Positions 1-5,849 of a stretch of DNA of 11,958 nucleotides are shown in pieces; position 1 is the first letter of the stretch, and the number at the start of each line of letters is the position of its first letter. Source of the DNA: a bacterium (lineage in GTDB: Bacteria > Babelota > Babeliae > Babelales > RVW-14); contig JAUIHA010000011.1 in the NCBI GenBank assembly GCA_030432505.1, forward strand, positions 1 through 11,958. The letters are read 5' to 3'. The notes beneath the pieces are model-generated. The model was not told the DNA's origin. It did no database searches and saw only the letters and a list, made by a program, of their open reading frames with translations. A program made the translations under genes and the position numbers.

Positions 1-1
1 A

Positions 2-1108
2 ACGAATAAAACCACGTTGACGCTATCATCAAACAGTGGCTTTATTTTTGAAAACAGCCTGCTTGCAACAAAAAAGACTCGCTGGCCCAAGAATGAATTA
101 TCTATCGTTTCCGAAAAAAATAATCTTTATATTCAATGCCTTGATGGCGTATACCGACGAATAAAAAATAATGAAATTACTGTTTCGCCCCGCAATGGTC
201 TTTTGTGCTTAAATAAAAAAAATTATCAGGGAGCACTCACCATTCACGTTGATACTGAAAATAAAAAACTCTATTTCATTAATCGCCTCAACTTAGATGA
301 TTACATTTACTCGGTACTTATTTGTGAATCTCTTTCTTACTGGCCACTTGAAATGCAAAAGGTACAAGCAGTAGCATCGCGAACCTATGCATTGTATCAA
401 ATGCATCAGAGGCGTAAGCGACAAAAGTCAAATTGCCCGTATGACATTCGAAATACTAATCATCATCAAGTGTACAACGGAACCCATCGCTACACACACC
501 TACGTCAGGCGGTATATGACACGCATAATCAAATACTTTCACACGACAATAATATTGCCCTCACGATGTTTGATATTTGCTGTGGAGGAATTATTCCATG
601 GTATATGAAGAAGAAAGAAGATGATAAGCCATACCTGTTCAGAAAAAATCGATGTACCTACTGCAACAACAAAAAAAATATTAAATGGCACTCATGGGAA
701 GAAACCTTAAAGGCTGGTGAGCTTCTCAAGCAATTACGAAGTAATGATGAAACGAGAAAGAAGCTGAGACGCTTTGGACGCCTTAAGAATATTTTGATTA
801 AAAATAGAGATCGAGCCGGCCTGGTTCATTCATTGACTCTAGAGGGAACCCGCAAAAATGTCACTCTTCTAGCACGCCAACTAAACGCAAGCTTGCAATC
901 TAAGCTCAAGAGTTTGGCTTTTTCAGTCAGGAAATTAAAAGATAAATTTTCAATTAAAGGTTTTGGCTTTGGTCACAATATGGGGCTGTGCCAACTCGGC
1001 GCCCGAGAGTTAGTCAGGCGCGGTTGGAGTTATAAAAAAATTCTATCGTTTTATTATCCTGAAACGGAAATTGTTCGGATAAAAGGAATTAAGAATAAAG
1101 ATTTCTGA
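2..1108 (+). CDS. SpoIID/LytB-domain protein, 5'-truncated by the window edge
   Basis: This is a SpoIID-family protein. Characterised relatives are lytic transglycosylases that cut peptidoglycan strands stripped of stem peptides, or amidase enhancers. The frame is open from base 2 with no good start or SD. The first possible initiator (TTG at 17) already lies inside family-like sequence, so the N-terminus with any signal peptide is probably missing. Counting from that TTG, the core is at residues 92-128 (NLDDYIYSV..E..WPLEMQKVQAVASRTYALYQ). E104 sits where the family has its catalytic glutamate. QVYNG is at 152-155, a Cys pair at 188-189 and a CxxC at 213-216; the last four cysteines fit the metal-binding region of SpoIID structures. 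The C-terminal signature GFGFGHNMGLCQLGA is at 315-329, with YYPET near the end. It ends 2 bp from the convergent gene downstream. Sporulation is not implied, because this family is widespread in non-sporulating bacteria. Confidence 0.88.
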   Translation, partial: TNKTTLTLSSNSGFIFENSLLATKKTRWPKNELSIVSEKNNLYIQCLDGVYRRIKNNEITVSPRNGLLCLNKKNYQGALTIHVDTENKKLYFINRLNLDDYIYSVLICESLSYWPLEMQKVQAVASRTYALYQMHQRRKRQKSNCPYDIRNTNHHQVYNGTHRYTHLRQAVYDTHNQILSHDNNIALTMFDICCGGIIPWYMKKKEDDKPYLFRKNRCTYCNNKKNIKWHSWEETLKAGELLKQLRSNDETRKKLRRFGRLKNILIKNRDRAGLVHSLTLEGTRKNVTLLARQLNASLQSKLKSLAFSVRKLKDKFSIKGFGFGHNMGLCQLGARELVRRGWSYKKILSFYYPETEIVRIKGIKNKDF

Positions 1109-1110
1109 TC

Positions 1111-1602
1111 CTAGGTGGCACAATCAGGAGATACAAACAATGAAACAAATTTCTTAAACAGATAGAAATCAACAACTTTGCCAGAGTATTCGTACAGTAA
1201 AACTGCTGCCAAAATCCCGAAAAGCACTTTGTTGGATGAAATTTCTTGTCCTAAACATCGCAAAGCAACCGTAATTTTCTGCCTTAGTGACAAACGACTC
1301 CAACGCTCATCGGCAAGACGCTGTAAACGGTCACGTTCCTCTTGATCTGCTTCCCCATCTTCTAGAATTAATCTATCTGTCATATGCCTATGGGGTATAC
1401 TTCCTACAGCAACTGTCGAGTCTTGATTCCCCTCAACCTCACGATACAGAGGAAGGATGGTACTATTATCTTGAGACCTACTACCCATCACCCAATTAAA
1501 ACAACGTCGTAGCACACCAAGCTCACTTGTATCAGCAGCAATAAGACTGTGCGAAAAAGAAACAATACTTAAAAGAAAAAATACTCTTATAATTTTTTTC
1601 AT
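1111..1602 (-). CDS. Small secreted or membrane-attached protein of unknown function
   Basis: I do not recognise this 163-residue protein. Residues 1-23 look like a Sec signal peptide: MKKIIR, a hydrophobic stretch, then a likely cleavage after SLIAA before DTS. The middle (about 45-110) is polar, with an acidic patch (EDGEADQEERDR) and an Arg-rich amphipathic stretch. A hydrophobic segment near 124-140 (VLFGILAAVLLYEY) could be a C-terminal membrane anchor, followed by VVDFYLFKKFVSLFVS. Three cysteines lie at about 34, 115 and 161. A weak SD (TAAGAG) sits about 6 nt before the ATG. The stop nearly abuts the convergent SpoIID gene, and the start faces the YdjM-type gene across an 80-bp spacer. 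The signal peptide, weak SD and compact fit to both neighbours argue that it is real. Its function cannot be inferred. Confidence 0.68.
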   Translation of the reverse strand: MKKIIRVFFLLSIVSFSHSLIAADTSELGVLRRCFNWVMGSRSQDNSTILPLYREVEGNQDSTVAVGSIPHRHMTDRLILEDGEADQEERDRLQRLADERWSRLSLRQKITVALRCLGQEISSNKVLFGILAAVLLYEYSGKVVDFYLFKKFVSLFVSPDCAT

Positions 1603-1644
1603 AAAATACTCTTAACTCTTCAAAAAATTATTCTTCATCAGATA

Positions 1645-1663
1645 GGGTATACAGGTATACACT
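1645..1663. promoter_or_regulatory. Tandem GTATAC motif in a divergent spacer (possible operator / -10 region)
   Basis: The hexamer GTATAC, itself a palindrome, occurs twice with an 8-bp period (1647-1652 and 1655-1660). The 14-bp unit is a near-perfect inverted repeat centred on AG. It contains TATACA twice, which could serve as a -10 element, and lies 23-36 bp before the ATG of the YdjM-type gene. It is also upstream of the divergent secreted-protein gene, so one bound protein could affect both. I see no convincing -35 box for either direction. That it acts as an operator is inference from symmetry and position. Confidence 0.35.
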
Positions 1664-1682
1664 ATTTTAAAAGGAAAAGCCA

Positions 1683-2159
1683 ATGCCAAATTATAAAGGC
1701 CACTTAGTTGGCGGAACAATAGCATTTCTCGGAACACTCCACGCAACAACCGCACTTTTTAATAGGCCAACCGTTTATGAACTACCACTTTGTTTTACCG
1801 TGTGCTTAGTTGCATCAATTTTTCCTGACATTGACATCACCAGTAAGATGCAACGCATTTTTTACATCAGTGCCGCCCTGGGTATCATAGCCGCCCTGCT
1901 GATGCACAACCTCACGCTCTTTTTTAGCATCGCTGCAACAGCAATCTTGATTAGCCAACTGCAACACCGCACCATTACACACAACGTTTGGTTTATTATC
2001 ACTATTCCTGGCTTTATTGTTTTATATACTTCGTTCTATAAACCAGTCTACTTTACCACCTCACTCGTCTACTATTTATACTTTGTTGCCGGCGCTTTAA
2101 GCCACATACTCCTTGATAAAACATTGACAAAGATAAAAAAAATATTCAAACGCGGATAG
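1683..2159 (+). CDS. YdjM/DUF457-type membrane-bound metal-dependent hydrolase-like protein
   Basis: This 158-residue multi-spanning membrane protein matches the YdjM (DUF457, LexA-regulated in E. coli) family by its ordered motifs. They are H7 in MPNYKGHLVGG, FPDID at 47-51, HRTITH at 95-100, and SHILLD with H141 and D145. These His and Asp residues are the conserved putative metal ligands of the family. Its exact reaction is not established, so hydrolase should be read as a family label. About four hydrophobic segments are visible (roughly 33-47, 58-91, 103-118, 125-141), and the tail is basic (KIKKIFKRG). An SD (AAGGA) lies about 8 nt before the ATG. It is a single gene, followed by the promoter of a non-coding transcript. 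Confidence 0.82.
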   Translation: MPNYKGHLVGGTIAFLGTLHATTALFNRPTVYELPLCFTVCLVASIFPDIDITSKMQRIFYISAALGIIAALLMHNLTLFFSIAATAILISQLQHRTITHNVWFIITIPGFIVLYTSFYKPVYFTTSLVYYLYFVAGALSHILLDKTLTKIKKIFKRG

Positions 2160-2209
2160 TAGAAACCCGCTCTAGAAGGGGGTTATACCTATAAGCACCC
2201 TCCCCCCAT

Positions 2210-2238
2210 TTGACGTCCTTCATACGCTCCGCTATGAT
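2210..2238 (+). promoter_or_regulatory. Strong sigma70-type promoter of a putative non-coding RNA
   Basis: The -35 box TTGACG (2210-2215) and the -10 box TATGAT (2233-2238) are separated by exactly 17 bp, and each differs from consensus at one position. Transcription would start near 2245. No protein gene on this strand follows until 3870, and a strong terminator lies at 2581-2613, so the promoter serves a short stand-alone transcript. Just upstream (2178-2206) is an imperfect inverted repeat of a G-run/TTATA against TATAA/C-run, which may act as a weak terminator for the preceding gene. Confidence 0.7.
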
Positions 2239-2244
2239 GGATTT

Positions 2245-2613
2245 ATATCATAACGATTATTAGTTTTTACGCTCATCGTTTGTCTGTGAGATGAGCACTT
2301 AGTCGTTCATTCAAATTTTTGCGGTTTAAGTAAACCGACCAACGTGCAAAATTATTTGTGATAGTTGTTAGTACAACCGATTGTAAATAAGTGACGTAGC
2401 TGCATGCCGCAGCATATAACGTGCAAAACATAAACGAGAGCAATATGACTCAAAATCAGTCTGTCTGTAGGGTTGGGGGGCTTTAGGGAGCCTATACTCA
2501 CAGCAGAAACCCAGTAAATGGAGTGAATAAACGTAGACTCATAACATATGTTATGGACTATGGAAATGGTGGTTATAGGAAAATAACGGGATATTTATCC
2601 CGTTATTTTTTTT
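2245..2613 (+). ncRNA. Putative structured non-coding RNA, about 370 nt, family not recognised
   Basis: A near-consensus promoter and an intrinsic terminator bracket about 370 nt with no credible ORF. The longest SD-linked one is a 13-codon frame at 2445. Local hairpins are dense: 2271-2277 with 2290-2296 (GCTCATC/GATGAGC); 2322-2327 with 2332-2337 (CGGTTT/AAACCG, 4-nt loop); 2364-2368 with 2373-2377; 2399-2403 with 2409-2413, extended by ACGT/ACGT at 2394 and 2419; 2479-2482 with 2489-2492 inside 2470-2474/2508-2512; and 2540-2545 with 2550-2555. The 11-mer AACGTGCAAAA occurs at 2341-2351 and 2418-2428. The length would suit tmRNA or RNase P RNA. However, I find no tmRNA acceptor/T-arm or tag frame ending in Ala-Ala-stop, no RNase P GAGGAAAGUCC core, and no SRP GGAAG..AGCAGCC loop. 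Existence is well supported; identity is open. Confidence 0.55.
2581..2613 (+). terminator. Strong intrinsic terminator of the putative ncRNA
   Basis: An 11-bp perfect stem pairs 2581-2591 (AAATAACGGGA) with 2598-2608 around a 6-nt loop TATTTA, and runs into a T-tract ending at 2613. On the opposite strand the same hairpin, followed by a shorter T-run, could also stop transcription coming from tatD. Confidence 0.85.
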
Positions 2614-2746
2614 ATCTAATAATGAAAATATATTTGGACCCTGAAAAACAAGTTTCCAGTCTACGCCCAGGTGGCTACGACGGACAGGCAGGGTGACATC
2701 ATGAGTATATGAAAACCATAGCACAATTTGTAGCACATCTAGGATA
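2614..2746. repeat. Spacer with GTAG-type hairpin, possible dispersed intergenic repeat
   Basis: This spacer lies between the ncRNA terminator and the tatD stop and encodes no credible gene. At 2659-2681 there is a symmetric arrangement GTC-TAC-GCC, loop CAGGT, GGC-TAC-GAC. It is a hairpin with a 3x3 internal TAC/TAC loop, followed by CGGACAGG. The locally GC-rich block resembles short hairpin repeats scattered between genes in some genomes; only one copy is seen here, so repeat status is a guess. A second element at 2641-2659 can pair CTGAAAA with TTTCCAG, and TAGCACA is directly repeated near 2719-2737. Confidence 0.3.
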
Positions 2747-3553
2747 TTAAATACTAAAAAGATTTTCAGCATTATTGGTTGTTACCTCGGCAAGTTTTTC
2801 TAAACTCACGTTGTGAAGATCGGCAACTGTTTGTGCAAAAATTGGAATATACGCCGGGTGGTTTTGCTTTCCTCTAAATTGTTGTGGTGGTAAAAATGGC
2901 GCATCGGTTTCCAACAGAATTCTATTAAGCGGAATATCTGCAACTATTTCTCGGAACCAATCATTTTTTGGATACGTAATTGGTCCATCAATGCCAACAT
3001 AGAGTCCCCAGCCTAAAACAACGTCTGCAAAATCTTGTTTCTGACAAAAACAGTGAATAACGCCACCTTTTATTTCTTTTACATACTCTTCAAGAGCACG
3101 CAAAAATTCATCAGCAGCATCTCGAACATGAAATGATATTGGCAAATCATTTTCAAGAGCCAGCTCAATTTGTGCCTTAAAGGCATCACGCTGACGATCT
3201 TTATCAAATGGCTTATGATAAAAATCCATTCCAATTTCACCAATACCAACAATCTTGAGCTCTTCTTTTCGTTGTACCAGTTTTTTGATTTCCTTAAAAT
3301 CCTGCATCCAGTCTTTGGTAGCATCACACGGATGAATGCCCACAATGGCAAAAACGTTGTCAAAACGTTTGGCTATTTCAACACAGTTGATACTTTCCGG
3401 CAAACTAGTCCCAACATTAATAATTTTTTCAATCCCATTTTGAAGAGCAACCTCAACTACTTCCTTTATCTTGGGAAAGTGCTCCTCTTTAAGTAGCACA
3501 TCAAATTCTTTTTTTCCCATCATATTCATGTGACAATGCGTATCAATAAACAT
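2747..3553 (-). CDS. tatD: TatD family metal-dependent deoxyribonuclease
   Basis: This 268-residue TIM-barrel hydrolase is full length for TatD/YcfH-type DNases, which use two metal ions to remove nucleotides from the 3' end of DNA. All metal-binding positions are present: H6 and H8 in MFIDTHCH, E106 in GIGEIGMDFYH, H142 in ISFHVRDA, H167 in GVIHCFC, and D217 in LLETDAPFLPP. The C-terminal NHPAYIPIFAQTVADLH is also typical. The frame extends upstream to 3637, but the start at 3553 is preferred. It gives the family N-terminus (M-[FL]-IDTHCH), has a GGAG about 10 nt upstream, and the likely -10 box at 3621-3626 lies downstream of the longer start. It is a single gene. Proposed roles in the family are DNA repair and DNA degradation. 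Confidence 0.92.
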   Translation of the reverse strand: MFIDTHCHMNMMGKKEFDVLLKEEHFPKIKEVVEVALQNGIEKIINVGTSLPESINCVEIAKRFDNVFAIVGIHPCDATKDWMQDFKEIKKLVQRKEELKIVGIGEIGMDFYHKPFDKDRQRDAFKAQIELALENDLPISFHVRDAADEFLRALEEYVKEIKGGVIHCFCQKQDFADVVLGWGLYVGIDGPITYPKNDWFREIVADIPLNRILLETDAPFLPPQQFRGKQNHPAYIPIFAQTVADLHNVSLEKLAEVTTNNAENLFSI

Positions 3554-3620
3554 TTTTTGGAATCTCCAACTATTTTTTTGGGATATATTCTTAATAAAAA
3601 CTTTTTTCATAAAAAAATAG

Positions 3621-3629
3621 AGTGTACCA
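3621..3629 (-). promoter_or_regulatory. Possible extended -10 promoter for tatD
   Basis: On the minus strand the sequence TGGTACACT gives an extended -10 (TG-n-TACACT). Only a poor AT-rich -35 lies 17 bp further upstream. Transcription would begin near 3614, leaving a leader of about 60 nt before the preferred tatD ATG at 3553. The remaining spacer to the HU promoter (about 3640-3787) is very AT-rich with long A and T runs and holds no gene I can support. Confidence 0.4.
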
Positions 3630-3787
3630 CGAGCCAAGAAAAAAAAATTAAAAATAAAATGTTAAAAAACAAAGTTTCTTACTGAAAAGAAAAATTGTCT
3701 TTGTGAAACAAAATGGCACTTTTTTTTCTCGCGTAAAATTCTCAATAAAAAAAACTTAAAAAAAACTCTATTTAATAGCACTTTTTC

Positions 3788-3816
3788 TTGACAAAGCTGT
3801 CAGGAGAATCTAAATT
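3788..3816 (+). promoter_or_regulatory. Promoter of the HU gene, with a palindrome over the -35 box
   Basis: A perfect -35 TTGACA (3788-3793) is followed after 17 bp by a -10 TAAATT (3811-3816). The inverted repeat TGACA-AAGC-TGTCA (3789-3802) overlaps the -35 and could be a repressor site, or just a chance hairpin. Transcription would start near 3823, giving a leader of about 47 nt before the ATG. Confidence 0.6.
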
Positions 3817-3869
3817 TCGAACTGAAACGTAATAATATATGTTACACTATTTTTTCGGGAGACTCTTTT

Positions 3870-4151
3870 ATGAACAAGAGCGAATTAATCAGTGCTTTAA
3901 GCGAAGAAACTAACTTCAGCAAAAAAGACGTTGCAAAAGTTCTTGCTGCTTTTACACGAATCATTGAAAGAACACTTAAAAAGGGTGGGAAAGTTTCACT
4001 CACAGGTTTTGGTACTTACTGGACTTCAAACCGTCCAGCACGTGTTGGTATTAACCCAGCAACTAAAGAAAAAATTGATTTACCTGCGATTAAAGTTCCT
4101 CGTTTCAAACCAGGTAAACATCTCAAAGAACAAATTCGCTCAGCTCTATAA
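3870..4151 (+). CDS. HU/IHF-family DNA-binding protein
   Basis: This 93-residue histone-like protein bends and compacts DNA as a dimer, acting in the nucleoid. It has the family length. The N-terminal helices start MNKSELISAL and run to about residue 40. The turn motif GFGTY is at 46-50. The beta-arm RPARVGINPATKEKI is at 55-69, with the intercalating proline at P63. VPRFKPGKHLKEQI closes the fold. The SD GGGAG (3857-3861) is 8 nt before the ATG, and a good promoter lies upstream. It resembles HU more than IHF, but the subtype (homodimeric HU or one of several paralogues) cannot be decided here. The CPBP gene follows after 23 bp, with a terminator-like hairpin inside its start. Confidence 0.95.
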   Translation: MNKSELISALSEETNFSKKDVAKVLAAFTRIIERTLKKGGKVSLTGFGTYWTSNRPARVGINPATKEKIDLPAIKVPRFKPGKHLKEQIRSAL

Positions 4152-4174
4152 GTTCTCAAACACGAAATTTATAC

Positions 4175-5056
4175 ATGACATCAGCGATTGCACAACGAAT
4201 TTGGAACAGTATAGGGCCGATACTATTATCGGCCTTATCTATTTTTCTTTCTTTCTTGCTTATCCAACCCATTGCAATTTTCTTTGATCCTTCGTACACC
4301 CTTCTTGCAAATAGAGGTCTTGGAAAGATTGCGTTTACCGTTCTAGTGATTGTCCATATCCTACTTTTACTGACTTTCCAGACAAAAAATTTTTTACGCC
4401 GTTGGTTCCAGACTAACGTTCTTTTTTTAAAATCTACCCAGTGGCTCAAAACATTTAGCTGCTTTTTTATTTCATTCTGTTTCTTACACACCCTCTTTCT
4501 GTTTATATGCTATGGCCTAGGTGCAATCAGTTACGTAGCACCAAGCGTAAAATCTATAAACTCGCTCATATTCAAAATGGGACTTGGTTTTATTGCAACA
4601 TTCTTTCTTGCGTGGACAGAAGAACTTATTTTCAGAGGTACCCTTTACCCGTTTTTTGAAAAAACATTTTCAGTATTCACCAGCATGTTTTTAACATCAT
4701 TTATTTTTATGCTCGCACATGACCTCACCAATCCCTTCAACCTCATCTCTCGAGATTGGAAACTTGGTCTTGGGTTATTCCTCCTTGGTTTTCTCCTTAA
4801 CCAGCTTTTTGTTCTCAACAAAAATTTATATGCTGGCATGGGCGCACACGCAGGGCTGGTATTTGTTAAAGTATTTTTACGACGCTTACCACTTGTTGGC
4901 TATTTTGATGAAGCACAATGGCCATGGTGGTTCGCAAAAGATTTACGCCAAGCTCACTTGGTACATATTTTATTTTTCCTGATAATTATTATACTTTTAC
5001 TCATTATGAGTAAAAAGTTTTTTATCAGGGAAAAGGAACTCAATGATTCTCTTTAG
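4175..5056 (+). CDS. CPBP-family intramembrane metalloprotease (Abi/CAAX protease-like)
   Basis: This 293-residue polytopic membrane protein contains the CPBP (Rce1-like, PF02517) catalytic motifs in order. They are EExxxR as E149-E150-L-I-F-R154 in AWTEELIFRG, FxxxH as F178-M-L-A-H182, and H225 in GMGAHAGLVF. Hydrophobic spans are near 15-36, 51-68, 94-113, 133-147, 168-181, 195-214 and 262-278. Bacterial members are intramembrane glutamate-type proteases; some act on peptides or bacteriocin immunity, but the substrate here is unknown. No SD is visible before the ATG, and a terminator-like hairpin covers codons 14-20. Translation may therefore be weak, or coupled to HU, whose stop is 23 bp upstream. 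It overlaps the PIG-L gene by 14 bp, which indicates co-transcription and likely translational coupling. Confidence 0.85.
   Translation: MTSAIAQRIWNSIGPILLSALSIFLSFLLIQPIAIFFDPSYTLLANRGLGKIAFTVLVIVHILLLLTFQTKNFLRRWFQTNVLFLKSTQWLKTFSCFFISFCFLHTLFLFICYGLGAISYVAPSVKSINSLIFKMGLGFIATFFLAWTEELIFRGTLYPFFEKTFSVFTSMFLTSFIFMLAHDLTNPFNLISRDWKLGLGLFLLGFLLNQLFVLNKNLYAGMGAHAGLVFVKVFLRRLPLVGYFDEAQWPWWFAKDLRQAHLVHILFFLIIIILLLIMSKKFFIREKELNDSL
4215..4240 (+). terminator. Terminator-like hairpin inside the 5' end of the CPBP gene
   Basis: A perfect 8-bp GC-rich stem GGCCGATA (4215-4222) pairs with TATCGGCC (4227-4234) around a CTAT loop, and is followed by a pyrimidine-rich TTATCTATTTTTC tract. It lies 64 bp after the HU stop codon, where an HU terminator would be expected. 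It also falls at codons 14-20 of the CPBP frame. It may partly end the abundant HU transcript so that less CPBP mRNA is made. The T-run is interrupted, so its efficiency is uncertain. Confidence 0.4.
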
Positions 5057-5849
5057 TCTTCTTCTTGTTGCATCCACTTTTCTTGCAATGGTCATATTCG
5101 TAAAACTCGTTGTTCAAAGAAAAAAAAAGAAAAGCATATCACTCATCAAAACACCAACAGCAATAGATTCAACACAAGAAGATATCGGCAAACGTATTCT
5201 TGTTTTTGCTCCACACCCTGACGATGAAATTATTGGTTGTGGCGGAAGCCTGGTAAAACACATTAACAATGGTGCACACGTCACCGTGGTCTATGTAACA
5301 TCAGGGGATGCAGGTAGCCTACGTCACTCAAAAGAAGAGCTCGCTGCAATTCGAGAAAAAGAAGCAAAAGATGGTGCACAAGTTCTTGGCATTCATGATC
5401 TTATCTTTTTAAATAACCCTGATGGTTACTTAGAATTTCACAAACAAAAAAATATTGTAGAGTTCATCAACATCATCCGTGAAAAAAAACCGCATATAAT
5501 TTATACTACTCATCCAAAAGAGCAGCATAAAGACCATGCAACCACGGGGGAAATTGTTATTGATGCCACCTATAAGGCAGCTGGACCATGGTTTCAAGAA
5601 ACAACTGGGCAGCCATGGTTTGTTCCAACCATTCTAGGCTATGAAGTTTGGACACCTCTTCAGCATGTTTCAATGGTTGAAGATATCACCAACACCATTG
5701 ATACAAAAATTCAAGCACTCAAAGAACATGTTTCTCAGATCAAAGATATTTCTTATGATGAGGGCGTAAAAGGATTAAATCGTTATCGTGGTACCATGAC
5801 TGGACAAGGTAGCTACTGCGAATGTTTCGAAGTAATCAGAAAGCATTAA
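5043..5849 (+). CDS. Membrane-anchored PIG-L/LmbE-family N-acetyl-sugar deacetylase
   Basis: This is a 268-residue zinc-dependent deacetylase of the PIG-L family, which removes N-acetyl groups from GlcNAc-type sugars in GPI, mycothiol/bacillithiol, antibiotic and glycan metabolism. A single membrane segment spans residues 2-24 and is followed directly by QRKKKK. By the positive-inside rule this places the catalytic domain in the cytoplasm. The zinc motif is APHPDDE at 56-62 (ligands H58 and D61), and the second motif HPKEQHKDH at 157-165 supplies the third His. EVWTP at 201-205 is also typical of the family. An SD (AAGGA) lies about 7 nt before the ATG, within the end of the CPBP gene. Its stop overlaps the convergent rodA stop. 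The natural substrate cannot be read from the sequence; a membrane-linked glycan precursor is a guess. Confidence 0.88.
   Translation: MILFSLLLVASTFLAMVIFVKLVVQRKKKKSISLIKTPTAIDSTQEDIGKRILVFAPHPDDEIIGCGGSLVKHINNGAHVTVVYVTSGDAGSLRHSKEELAAIREKEAKDGAQVLGIHDLIFLNNPDGYLEFHKQKNIVEFINIIREKKPHIIYTTHPKEQHKDHATTGEIVIDATYKAAGPWFQETTGQPWFVPTILGYEVWTPLQHVSMVEDITNTIDTKIQALKEHVSQIKDISYDEGVKGLNRYRGTMTGQGSYCECFEVIRKH

Noticed and set aside
2245..2613. tmRNA, RNase P RNA, SRP RNA or 6S RNA identity for the transcript
   Set aside because: No tmRNA T-arm, CCA-type acceptor end or tag frame ending in Ala-Ala-stop; no GAGGAAAGUCC core; no SRP GGAAG..AGCAGCC apical loop; too long and branched for 6S RNA. I left the family open.
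2551..2772. 73-residue minus-strand ORF downstream of tatD
   Set aside because: It overlaps the tatD end, crosses the terminator hairpin and shows no family pattern or SD.
3170..3496. 108-residue plus-strand ORF
   Set aside because: Antisense shadow of tatD, whose motifs are all intact.
3554..3637. Longer tatD start (28 extra residues)
   Set aside because: The extension is not family-like, lies upstream of the likely transcription start, and the internal ATG has a GGAG and the canonical N-terminus.
4156..4491. 111-residue minus-strand ORF
   Set aside because: Antisense to the CPBP gene with no family pattern.
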